Source of the DNA: Desulfoscipio geothermicus
Lineage (GTDB): Bacteria > Bacillota > Desulfotomaculia > Desulfotomaculales > Desulfallaceae
Reading direction: 5' to 3'
Assembly (NCBI GenBank): GCA_016841645.1
Contig: JAENYS010000013.1
Coordinates: 1 to 64,000, forward strand
DNA length: 64,000 nt
Part shown: piece after piece, positions 30,715-38,274 of the stretch
Layout: each line of letters opens with the position of its first letter
Numbering within the stretch: position 1 is the first letter of the stretch
Program-made: the position numbers and the translations under genes
Notes under the pieces: model-generated
Seen by the model: only the letters and a program-made list of their open reading frames with translations
What the model was told of the DNA's origin: nothing
The model's database searches: none

Positions 30715-31395
30715 GTGCCCCAAAAAATTAGTATGTATGTCTCCATAATGCTGGTTGCCGCGGTATTGGGGTTAATGCTGTCCCTGCAGTTTCGTGCGGT
30801 TAATCGTGCCCCAAATGGCATATCCATTGACCGCGCTCAAGAGTTGACCGTTGAATTAAAACAAATTAATAAAGAGAAGGAGTATTTATCCAAGGAAATA
30901 AGCGATCTAACTTTAAAATTAGACCAGATAAAACAGGGTCAGACCGAGGCCATTAGTGCCCTGCAAAGTGAGTTAAATAAGGTGCGCATGAATGCCGGTC
31001 TGGTTACGGTAAGTGGTCCAGGGATTGAATTGGTACTGGATAAACCTGATACAAATACAGGGGATACCCAGATACCGTTCGAGCTGATGATTATCCAGGA
31101 TGAGTATTTATTAAGCGCTTTAAACGAGCTGTGGGGTGCGGGGGCAGAAGCAATATCCATAAATGGCCAGCGCATTATTGCTACTACCGAGGTCAGGCAG
31201 GCGGGTTCCTTTATTAATATTAACCTTAACAGGGTCGTCCCCCCTTACCAAATACTGGCCATTGGCAATCCGCAGAAACTCATGGATACTCTGGAAATAA
31301 CGGGCGGGTTACAGGAATACTGGCGGGATTTGGGTATTAAGGTGTCTATAGAAAAACACGATGATTTGACTTTGCCTGCATACGGTAAGAAATAA
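30715..31395 (+). CDS. DUF881 protein (second copy)
   Basis: A 226-residue paralogue of the previous gene, with membrane segment (about 5-25), coiled coil (about 40-88) and the same DUF881 core: VSGPGIELVLDKPD, LSALNELWGAGAEAISINGQRIIATTEVR and FININLNRVVPPYQILAIGNP. GTG 30715 follows GGGGAGGTGG and lies 19 bases after the previous stop, so the two are co-translated. Two adjacent DUF881 genes are common in Firmicutes. Confidence 0.85.
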   Translation: MPQKISMYVSIMLVAAVLGLMLSLQFRAVNRAPNGISIDRAQELTVELKQINKEKEYLSKEISDLTLKLDQIKQGQTEAISALQSELNKVRMNAGLVTVSGPGIELVLDKPDTNTGDTQIPFELMIIQDEYLLSALNELWGAGAEAISINGQRIIATTEVRQAGSFININLNRVVPPYQILAIGNPQKLMDTLEITGGLQEYWRDLGIKVSIEKHDDLTLPAYGKK

Positions 31396-31565
31396 TTATA
31401 CCTTGAGAAAATTTAGTTTCAGCGTATCTAATTATGATTGTCCAAAATTTATTTTTCAAAGGTGTTTGGTTACGAGATTACTATGACAAACAGAACATCT
31501 AATGCGGTATTTTTATTTTTAGCCAATTTTCCCCTAGTATTAAGGAAACGGCAGGTGACGTAATC

Positions 31566-31907
31566 ATGTGGATGGGCATTTTTTTAGCTTTAGTTGGCCT
31601 GGGGTTTGGTGCATTGATTGGTTTTTATATACCGGTGGCTTTACCACAGGATTATGCCAAGTGTATGTCGGTGGCGGCGCTGGCGGCATTAGATTCAGTT
31701 TTCGGTGGTATCAGGGCCGCTTTTGAAGATAAGTTTGACAAAGATATATTTGTCACCGGTTTTTTCAGCAACGCTCTCTTAGCGGCGGGTCTTACTTATA
31801 TTGGTGACCGGCTGGGAATTGACCTTTATCTTGCCGCAGTGGTGGCCTTTGGTGTAAGGTTATTCCAAAATCTAGCCATTATTCGCCGCTATATTTTAAA
31901 AAATTAA
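31566..31907 (+). CDS. sbp: Small basic protein family (SbP, DUF1290)
   Basis: A 113-residue membrane protein of the SbP family. It has three or four hydrophobic segments with the family motifs GALIGFYIPVALP near the N-terminus and CMSVAALAALDSVFGGIRA and FSNALLAAGLTYIGDRLGIDLYLAAVVAFGVRLFQNLA. Function unknown, possibly division-related by constant proximity to ftsQ, DUF881 and ftsA/Z. Preceded by about 170 bases without gene; ATG 31566 follows AAACGGCAGGTGACG. Confidence 0.85.
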   Translation: MWMGIFLALVGLGFGALIGFYIPVALPQDYAKCMSVAALAALDSVFGGIRAAFEDKFDKDIFVTGFFSNALLAAGLTYIGDRLGIDLYLAAVVAFGVRLFQNLAIIRRYILKN

Positions 31908-31982
31908 ATTAACAAATAAAGAGGGAATTATTACTGAGTGTTGAATTTGCAATATAAGTAAAGTTTTGGGAGGTAAACCTGC

Positions 31983-33167
31983 TTGGTCGGGACAGTTAAA
32001 AAAGATGTGGTGGTGGGGATAGATATTGGCACATCCGGAATAGCTGTAGCCGTACTAAACCGCAGTTGCGGGGCCATACAGGAACCTCTTGGCTTTGGCT
32101 TTTGCGCATCGATAAGTATGGAAAAGGGCCGTATAGATGATCCCGGGAATGCTGCCATTGCCGTTCAAAAAGCTATGGATGAAGCCCGGACCGCTGCCGG
32201 GGTGTCATTTGCCTCAGCTAATGTGAGCATTGAAGGGCCGGAACTTGTTACCAGACATGGCAGCGTAAAACAAACAATTGCAGGACAGCAGGTAATTGAA
32301 TGGCGGGACCTACAAAAACTTCAACAGCATTTGTGTGAAACTGTTTTACCGGCGGATTGGTCAGTTATTCAACTGGTTAATATCAGATTTTACATAGATG
32401 ATAAGCATGTTGTCAGGCCTCAGGGATTTCGAGGGCGAGAGCTTGGTTTGTCGGCTACAGTTTTAGCTGTTCCCGGTAGCCAGATGGAACAGACACGGCA
32501 ATGTTTGCGTAATGTAGACTTACAAGTGACTCAAATTGTGGCCGGTGCGCCGGCTGCCGCTCAAGCGGTGCTGGCCGAGGTGGAACGCCAGGTGGGTGTA
32601 ATTTGTGTGGATATCGGTGCCGGTATGACTAAGGCGGTATTTATTAATCACGGCATGCTGTACCATTTAAGCATATTTCCAGTGGGAGCCAAAAATGTTA
32701 CCGCCGATTTGGCGGTGGGTTTGCATACTTCGCTAGAGGCTGCTGAAAAGATTAAAAAAGAATATGGGCTGGGTTCAATTTCCGGACATGTTTACGTCCC
32801 AAATTTATCTCGTACCGGTTATAACGTTGTCCCCGGTGCACTGGTACATAAAATTATCAGATCTAGAATTGAAGAAATACTTGATTTTGTCAAACAATTT
32901 ATTGAAAACTTAAAATTGGTTTCATCCGTTCCCGGTGGAATAGTCATAACTGGGGGGGGAGCCCAGCTTAGCGGACTGTCGAGGTTAGCGCAGGATTACT
33001 GGATGATGCCTGTGCGTATAGGTTGTAACACGTTATTGAGGAAAGAAGCGCCTAATGAGGACGCCTATAGATACATAACTGCCATTGGCCTGGCTCTCTG
33101 GGGAAACGAACAGAGCCAAGTGACAGAGGGAGGTTTCATGGGACGTTTAAAAAGCTGGCTTCGTTAG
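31983..33167 (+). CDS. ftsA: FtsA-type cell division ATPase
   Basis: A 394-residue actin-fold protein that tethers FtsZ to the membrane. VVVGIDIGTSGIAVAVLN (8-26) is the phosphate-1 motif; VGVICVDIGAGMTKAVFINHG (about 203-222) is phosphate 2; VPGGIVITGGGAQLSGLSRLAQ is the adenosine motif. The C-terminal GRLKSWLR has the amphipathic pattern of the FtsA membrane-targeting helix. The 1C domain is shorter and more divergent than in B. subtilis FtsA. TTG 31983 is the start, after GGGAGGTAAACC. It lies 50 bases before ftsZ. Confidence 0.85.
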   Translation: MVGTVKKDVVVGIDIGTSGIAVAVLNRSCGAIQEPLGFGFCASISMEKGRIDDPGNAAIAVQKAMDEARTAAGVSFASANVSIEGPELVTRHGSVKQTIAGQQVIEWRDLQKLQQHLCETVLPADWSVIQLVNIRFYIDDKHVVRPQGFRGRELGLSATVLAVPGSQMEQTRQCLRNVDLQVTQIVAGAPAAAQAVLAEVERQVGVICVDIGAGMTKAVFINHGMLYHLSIFPVGAKNVTADLAVGLHTSLEAAEKIKKEYGLGSISGHVYVPNLSRTGYNVVPGALVHKIIRSRIEEILDFVKQFIENLKLVSSVPGGIVITGGGAQLSGLSRLAQDYWMMPVRIGCNTLLRKEAPNEDAYRYITAIGLALWGNEQSQVTEGGFMGRLKSWLR

Positions 33168-33216
33168 TAATAATTGTGTTTAGCAAATTAATTGCCCCCG
33201 AGAAGGAGGATTTATT

Positions 33217-34278
33217 ATGCTAGATTTCGAACTAGACCTGGATCAATACGCGCATATTAAGGTGATTGGGGTGGGCGGTGGCGGCAATAATGCTGTTAAT
33301 CGGATGATCTTTGCCGGTTTAAAAGGTGTGGAGTTTATATCGGTGAATACCGATTCTCAGGCACTGCAAATGGCTCTGGCCAGTAATAAGATACAAATCG
33401 GCGCTAAGCTGACTAAAGGGCTGGGTGCCGGTGCAAATCCGGATATTGGTCAAAAGGCTGCTGAGGAAAGCAAGGACGATATTGAACAGGTGCTTCGTGG
33501 TGCCGATATGGTTTTTGTAACCGCCGGTATGGGCGGTGGTACGGGCACAGGCGCTGCGCCGGTTGTGGCTGAAATAGCCAAGGAAATGGGTGCTCTGACT
33601 GTGGGTGTGGTAACCAAACCTTTTACCTTTGAAGGTAAAAAACGCATGATGCAGGCTGAACACGGCATTCAGACCCTTAAAGAAAAGGTGGATACTCTCA
33701 TTACCATACCTAATGACAGGTTGCTGCAGGTAGTGGAAAAAAACACTTCCATTGTCGAAGCATTTCGTATTGCCGATGATGTACTGCGACAGGGTGTACA
33801 AGGCATTTCTGACTTAATCGCCGTGCCGGGACTAATTAACCTTGACTTTGCCGATGTAAAGACCATTATGAAAGATACGGGTTCTGCGCTGATGGGTATC
33901 GGGAGTTCAAGCGGCGATAACCGTGCTGTAGAATCAGCACGGGCGGCTATTTCCAGTCCGCTTTTGGAAACCTCTATTGAGGGGGCTCGGGGTGTTCTGC
34001 TTAATATTACCGGCGGCACATCACTGGGGCTGTTTGAAGTTAATGAGGCCGCAGAGATAATCGCCCAAGCGGCCGACCCGGAGGCTAATATCATCTTTGG
34101 GGCGGTAGTGGACGAGCGTATGGAGGAAGAAGTACGGGTTACTGTAATAGCTACAGGTTTTGACCAAAAACAGTTTTTTAATTCGCAAAAGCAAAGGGCT
34201 ACCGATGAGAGGCCGGAGTCCAAATCTTTTACTACCCATGATGACTTGGATATCCCTGCTTTTTTACGTAGGAGATAA
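33217..34278 (+). CDS. ftsZ: Cell division protein FtsZ
   Basis: A 353-residue tubulin-like GTPase that forms the Z-ring. The nucleotide signature [18 protein letters not shown] (about 107-124) is present with [18 protein letters not shown] (14-31) and NIDTDSQ-like VNTDSQAL. The C-terminal peptide [11 protein letters not shown] matches the FtsA/SepF/ZipA-binding tail. ATG 33217 follows GAGAAGGAGG. Its stop is directly followed by a TGTCGAA sequence and then a terminator before spoIIGA. Confidence 0.97.
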   Translation: MLDFELDLDQYAHIKVIGVGGGGNNAVNRMIFAGLKGVEFISVNTDSQALQMALASNKIQIGAKLTKGLGAGANPDIGQKAAEESKDDIEQVLRGADMVFVTAGMGGGTGTGAAPVVAEIAKEMGALTVGVVTKPFTFEGKKRMMQAEHGIQTLKEKVDTLITIPNDRLLQVVEKNTSIVEAFRIADDVLRQGVQGISDLIAVPGLINLDFADVKTIMKDTGSALMGIGSSSGDNRAVESARAAISSPLLETSIEGARGVLLNITGGTSLGLFEVNEAAEIIAQAADPEANIIFGAVVDERMEEEVRVTVIATGFDQKQFFNSQKQRATDERPESKSFTTHDDLDIPAFLRRR

Positions 34279-34285
34279 TGTCGAA
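34279..34285 (+). promoter_or_regulatory. Spo0A-box-like heptamer
   Basis: TGTCGAA, the exact core of a Spo0A box, lies just after the ftsZ stop and about 230 bases before spoIIGA, a known Spo0A target in Bacillus. However a terminator lies between it and spoIIGA, and a heptamer occurs often by chance. Confidence 0.3.
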
Positions 34286-34329
34286 CGAAAATGTCACTTC
34301 TATGACATTAAATAACAAAATTTACCAGC

Positions 34330-34364
34330 CCCGGCGTGTATAATAAAGCCGGGACTTTTTTATT
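34330..34364 (+). terminator. Terminator after ftsZ
   Basis: CCCGGC (34330-34335) and GCCGGG (34348-34353) followed by ACTTTTTTATTT. Separates the division genes from the sporulation genes. A second hairpin, CTCCCGC/GCGGGAG at about 34445-34467, is nearer spoIIGA and may be part of its leader. Confidence 0.7.
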
Positions 34365-34513
34365 TCATGTAAAAATTCATAAACATAGTGTATGTGCCAT
34401 ATTTATCTAGTAAGGGTTTATCCGATAGCTAATCGCCGCTAATACTCCCGCTTCTTTTTAGCGGGAGATATTCTTAGAATTTGTTATTGTCAAGCTGTGT
34501 TGGGGGAAGCTAA

Positions 34514-35422
34514 GTGCCAACTTATACTGTATATATAGATCAAGTGTTTATTGGCAGCCTGGTAATGAATATGATGATTCTCTGGGTTACGGCCAGGCTG
34601 GGGAAAATTTCCTATAGCCGGTGGCGTTTGCTGGCCGGTGCTGCGGTGGGTGCTCTGTACTCATTGTTTTTGTTTATCCCGGCTATGGAAGGCTACCTGG
34701 GACCCGGTTATAAGCTATTAGTATCATTATTGATGGTGGCTGTGGTTTTTTTACCCAGACCACCCCAAAAAGTGCTGGTGCTGCTGGCTTACTTTTATCT
34801 CAGTACATTTATGTTGGGCGGTACAGTGCTGGGGATTATTAACTTTTTACATAAAAGTTCCTTTGACGGGCGTCTGACAGGTATGATGCAGGCTATAGAT
34901 ACCTTTCTGTGGTACGGTATATTCCTGGCCGTGCTTATCTACTGGATTCTGGGCAGGGTTATGCCCGCGGCGCTGCGCAAGCGCCTAATGTTGCCCCTAC
35001 TCCGAGCTGATTTGACCGTGCGTTTGGGAGAGCGGAAAGTGAGTTTAAGAGCGCTCCTTGATACAGGCAACAGTCTTAGTGATCCACTTACCGGACATCC
35101 GGTGATAATCGCCGAGTATGCAGCGATCAAAGAAATATTGCCTGAACAGGTATGTACTTTGATAGAGTCTCATGGTCTGGAAGACGGTACGGCTGTACTT
35201 GCTGCATTGGGTGAAAATATTCGACCGGGTAACTTCCGTATTATACCATACCGGTCGGTGGGGCGAGAAAATGGTTGGCTGCTTGGTTTCCGCCCTGATG
35301 AGGTGGAACTAAAGGCTGGAGATAATTTTCATAAAGTTAGCGATGTGGTGGTTGCCCTTTACCGGGATTGTTTGCAGGGTGATACTTCGTGCCGGGCCTT
35401 GTTGCCCAGTGGTTTATTGTGA
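34514..35422 (+). CDS. spoIIGA: Sporulation sigma-E processing peptidase SpoIIGA
   Basis: A 302-residue membrane aspartic protease that removes the pro-sequence of sigma-E during sporulation. Five hydrophobic segments occupy about residues 5-150. The cytosolic half carries the aspartyl motif RALLDTGNSLSDPLTGHPV (Asp about 181). GTG 34514 follows GGGGGAAGCTAA. Its substrate sigma-E is encoded 31 bases downstream, the conserved clostridial and bacillar order. Confidence 0.95.
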   Translation: MPTYTVYIDQVFIGSLVMNMMILWVTARLGKISYSRWRLLAGAAVGALYSLFLFIPAMEGYLGPGYKLLVSLLMVAVVFLPRPPQKVLVLLAYFYLSTFMLGGTVLGIINFLHKSSFDGRLTGMMQAIDTFLWYGIFLAVLIYWILGRVMPAALRKRLMLPLLRADLTVRLGERKVSLRALLDTGNSLSDPLTGHPVIIAEYAAIKEILPEQVCTLIESHGLEDGTAVLAALGENIRPGNFRIIPYRSVGRENGWLLGFRPDEVELKAGDNFHKVSDVVVALYRDCLQGDTSCRALLPSGLL

Positions 35423-35453
35423 TTGATAAATTATATTCGGGGGGAAGTGCTTG

Positions 35454-36176
35454 ATGCTGCTTGGGAAAATAAGATTGTACCTGCGTATTACACTGGTAAA
35501 AGTACTGCTGCGACTGGGTTTAAAATCGGATGTTTACTATGTGGGCAGCAGTGAAGCTTTACCACCGCCACTAAACGCTGATGAGGAAGCTTACTTGATC
35601 AATAAGTTGGAGTCTGGGGACGGTGCCGTGCGCACCGTATTGATCGAAAGAAACCTGCGCTTGGTGGTATATATAGCCCGTAAGTTTGAAAATACCGGGG
35701 TCGGTATCGAAGACCTGGTTTCCATTGGTACAATTGGGTTGATTAAAGCTGTAAACACTTTTGACCCGGCCAAAAAAATTAAATTGGCCACCTACGCCTC
35801 CCGGTGCATTGAAAATGAAATACTAATGTATTTGCGCAGGAATAATAAAACTCGAACCGAAGTTTCCTTTGACGAGCCGCTGAACATTGATTGGGATGGT
35901 AATGAACTGCTTCTTTCTGATGTGCTGGGTACGGAAAACGACGTTATTCATAAGTATATAGAAGAAGAGGTGGATCGCAAGTTGCTTCATCTGGCCTTGC
36001 AAAAACTAAATGGCCGGGAAAGAGGGATAATGGAATTGCGATTTGGTTTAAAAAGCGGTAAAGAAAAAACCCAGAAGGAAGTGGCGGATATGATGGGTAT
36101 TTCTCAATCATATATTTCCAGGCTGGAAAAAAGAATTATCAAACGCTTGAAAAAAGAAATTAACCGCATGGAATAG
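35454..36176 (+). CDS. sigE: Mother-cell sporulation sigma factor SigE
   Basis: A 240-residue sigma-70-family factor. The N-terminal pro-region (about 1-28, [25 protein letters not shown]) is the membrane-associated propeptide cut by SpoIIGA. Region 2 (about 45-115) has [39 protein letters not shown]; region 4 (about 180-235) has [11 protein letters not shown] and [25 protein letters not shown] 35454 (TTG 35451 abuts it) follows GGGGGGAAGTG. It directs mother-cell transcription after septation. Confidence 0.96.
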   Translation: MLLGKIRLYLRITLVKVLLRLGLKSDVYYVGSSEALPPPLNADEEAYLINKLESGDGAVRTVLIERNLRLVVYIARKFENTGVGIEDLVSIGTIGLIKAVNTFDPAKKIKLATYASRCIENEILMYLRRNNKTRTEVSFDEPLNIDWDGNELLLSDVLGTENDVIHKYIEEEVDRKLLHLALQKLNGRERGIMELRFGLKSGKEKTQKEVADMMGISQSYISRLEKRIIKRLKKEINRME

Positions 36177-36189
36177 GCAGGAGTGTCAT

Positions 36190-36219
36190 GTATAAATCAC
36201 CCAAGCCGAGGTAATAATG
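36190..36219 (+). promoter_or_regulatory. Sigma-F-type promoter of sigG
   Basis: GTATA (36190-36194), a 15-bp spacer, and GGTAATAATG (36210-36219), matching the sigma-F -10 pattern GGnnAnAnTR at every fixed position. In Bacillus, sigG is transcribed by sigma-F in the forespore. An ATG at 36217 lies inside this -10, so it cannot be the sigG start from this promoter. Confidence 0.7.
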
Positions 36220-36261
36220 AAATTGAGCTCAGCAGAAGTCAGGGGAAAGGGTGGTTTGTCC

Positions 36262-37035
36262 ATGCTGGTCAATAAGGTTGAGATTTGTGGCGTAAACACA
36301 TCCAAACTCCCGGTGCTATCCAGTGCTAAAATGAAAGAGCTGTTTGTTGCACTGCAAAGCGGCGATTACCCAGCCCGAGACCAGCTGATCAATGGTAACT
36401 TACGGCTGGTGCTTAGTGTGATTCAGCGATTCACCAACCGGGGTGAATATGTGGATGATCTATTTCAGGTGGGTTGCATTGGTCTGATGAAGGCCATTGA
36501 TAATTTTGATTTATCTCAGAACGTTAAGTTCTCGACTTACGCAGTACCAATGATTATCGGTGAAATTAGACGGTATTTAAGGGATAACAATCCCATTCGA
36601 GTGAGTCGCTCACTGAGGGATGTGGCCTATAAGGCATTGCAGGTGCGCGACTCGCTGGTCAACAAACACTCTCGGGAGCCATCTATAAATGAAATTGCCA
36701 TTGAACTAAAAATGCCCCGTGAGGAAATTGTTTTTGCTTTGGATGCCATTCAAGAACCTATTTCTCTATTTGAGCCTATCTTTCATGACGGTGGTGACCC
36801 CATCTTTGTCATGGATCAAATCAGTGATGAAAAACATTTGGACTTAACTTGGTTGGAGGGTATTGCCATCAGGGATGCCCTTCGTAAACTAAGCGATCGT
36901 GAAAAATTGATTCTTACTTTGCGGTTTTATGAAGGCAAAACGCAAATGGAAGTGGCTGACGAAATCGGTATTTCCCAGGCTCAGGTTTCACGATTGGAAA
37001 AAGCGGCACTGCACCACATGCGCAAGCATGTGTGA
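36262..37035 (+). CDS. sigG: Forespore sporulation sigma factor SigG
   Basis: A 257-residue sigma factor for late forespore genes. The start ATG 36262 gives the conserved MLVNKVEICGVNTSKLPVLS beginning, seven bases after AAAGGGTGG; ATG 36217 is within the -10 of the upstream promoter and gives an atypical N-terminus. Region 2 has RLVLSVIQRFTNRGEYVDDLFQVGCIGLMKAIDNFD, region 3 has REPSINEIAIELKM, region 4 has EVADEIGISQAQVSRLEKAAL. Length matches Bacillus SigG. It lies after sigE with its own sigma-F-type promoter. Confidence 0.96.
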   Translation: MLVNKVEICGVNTSKLPVLSSAKMKELFVALQSGDYPARDQLINGNLRLVLSVIQRFTNRGEYVDDLFQVGCIGLMKAIDNFDLSQNVKFSTYAVPMIIGEIRRYLRDNNPIRVSRSLRDVAYKALQVRDSLVNKHSREPSINEIAIELKMPREEIVFALDAIQEPISLFEPIFHDGGDPIFVMDQISDEKHLDLTWLEGIAIRDALRKLSDREKLILTLRFYEGKTQMEVADEIGISQAQVSRLEKAALHHMRKHV

Positions 37036-37051
37036 ATAGGGGGTGCGTAGC

Positions 37052-37198
37052 TTGCACAAGTCAGCCTGGTTTGCATTTATTTTTTCTACCCTCATTGCGT
37101 TGCCGGTTTACGGGTCGACACCAGATAATGATTGCGTGGTCCATGCTTATAACGCGAATAATTTATTTTACGCAAACGAACCTTTTTGTTCAGATTAA
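37052..37198 (+). CDS. Small predicted exported protein (48 aa)
   Basis: A 48-residue frame from TTG 37052, with GGGGGTG eight bases upstream. MHKSAWFAFIFSTLIALPVYGST has the shape of a signal peptide, and the short mature part has two cysteines. Lies 16 bases after sigG and may be under forespore control (inference). No family recognised. Real but unproven, because it is short and starts with TTG. Confidence 0.45.
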   Translation: MHKSAWFAFIFSTLIALPVYGSTPDNDCVVHAYNANNLFYANEPFCSD

Positions 37199-37237
37199 AC
37201 TATCACCCTCATATAAATATTTATGGGGGTGTTTTAT

Positions 37238-37531
37238 ATGGTTAGAATCTCCGAATTACGCATGCGGGAAGTTGTTAACATAGCGGACGGGCGCCGCCTT
37301 GGTCCCATAAAGGATATAGATATCAATTTGGAAGAAGGGCGTATTAACGCTATTATTTTACCGGGGCACGGCGGTGGTGCCGGACGGCTGATGGGCTTTA
37401 TCGGGCGTGAAGAAGAATTGGTGGTGCCCTGGCCAAAGGTTAAAAAGATTGGCGTTGATATTATTCTGGTGGATTTGTCCTTTAATTTGACGGGCGCTGA
37501 ATTGCACGGCGGTTTTAAAGAAAAATGGTAA
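37238..37531 (+). CDS. YlmC/YmxH-family PRC-barrel sporulation protein
   Basis: A 97-residue single-domain PRC-barrel protein, beginning VRISELRMREVVNIADGRRLGPIKDIDINLEEG, the hallmark of the YlmC/YmxH family found in endospore formers. Function not established. ATG 37238 follows ATGGGGGTG; the first ATG at 37223 overlaps that ribosome site. Located after sigG and closed by a terminator. Confidence 0.85.
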   Translation: MVRISELRMREVVNIADGRRLGPIKDIDINLEEGRINAIILPGHGGGAGRLMGFIGREEELVVPWPKVKKIGVDIILVDLSFNLTGAELHGGFKEKW

Positions 37532-37536
37532 TGATT

Positions 37537-37570
37537 ACCCCGGAGCACAAATGCTACCGGGGTTATTTTG
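37537..37570 (+). terminator. Terminator after the YlmC-like gene
   Basis: ACCCCGG (37537-37543) pairs with CCGGGGT (37557-37563), followed by TATTTTG. The 13-base loop is rather large. Confidence 0.65.
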
Positions 37571-37742
37571 TATAAATGGCCATCTTATCCAGTCTATATG
37601 TTTTACCAAAAACCAGAGGATTTTTATGCTATCAAGTTTCTTAAATAGCAGGAGAAAGCAATATCAACAAAATACAGTTTGGGGTGCCGTTTTCGTTTTT
37701 CCCTTTAATAACAAAGTTTAGTATAATGAAAAAGTCCGTAAT

Positions 37743-37758
37743 ACTACATATATTGTTT
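37743..37758 (+). promoter_or_regulatory. Putative NrdR box
   Basis: ACTACATATATTGTTT resembles the NrdR consensus (ACAC-A-ATAT-T-GTGT type palindrome), matching about 12 of 16 positions. It lies just past a TATAAT -10 at 37722-37727 and before nrdR. NrdR boxes usually come as pairs, and I see only one clear copy. Confidence 0.4.
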
Positions 37759-37788
37759 GATTGATTTAAAATGGGCAGGTGAGATTAC

Positions 37789-38244
37789 ATGAGATGTCCT
37801 TATTGCGGTACTGCTGACAGCCGGGTATTGGATTCCCGACCCACGGAAGAAGGTAATTCCGTGCGCAGGCGCAGAGAATGCGGCGAGTGTGGTAAACGGT
37901 TTACCACATACGAGCGGGTGGATGAGCTACCGTTAATTGTAGTGAAAAAAGACGGCCGGCGGGAGTTTTTTAACAAGCAAAAGCTGCTGGCCGGTCTGAC
38001 CACGGCCTGCCAAAAACGCCCCATACCTACAAATTTACTGGATCAAATGGCCGAAGAAATTGAACGTGATTTAAAGAATAATGCCGACCGGGAAGTGCAA
38101 AGCAGTGATATAGGCGAACAGGTAATGATGCGGCTGCGAGATTTAGATGAAGTGGCATATGTTCGTTTTGCCTCAGTTTATCATGAATTCAGAGATGTCC
38201 AAGGATTTATGCGGGAAATCGAGCAACTGATCAAAAAGAAATAA
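37789..38244 (+). CDS. nrdR: Transcriptional repressor NrdR
   Basis: A 151-residue repressor of ribonucleotide reductase genes. The N-terminal zinc ribbon is CPYCG (3-7) with CGECGKRF, and the ATP-cone at about 49-139 (LIVVKKDGRREFFNKQKLLAGL). It senses the ATP/dATP ratio and binds NrdR boxes. ATG 37789 follows GGGCAGGTGAG. The nrdD gene starts 30 bases downstream, so a self-regulated operon is likely. Confidence 0.95.
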   Translation: MRCPYCGTADSRVLDSRPTEEGNSVRRRRECGECGKRFTTYERVDELPLIVVKKDGRREFFNKQKLLAGLTTACQKRPIPTNLLDQMAEEIERDLKNNADREVQSSDIGEQVMMRLRDLDEVAYVRFASVYHEFRDVQGFMREIEQLIKKK

Positions 38245-38274
38245 ATATAAAACGATGTGGAGGAGGCTAACTAG

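Noticed and set aside
33319-34239. Several minus-strand frames within ftsZ
   Set aside because: Antisense to FtsZ with intact conserved motifs; codon pattern follows the FtsZ frame.
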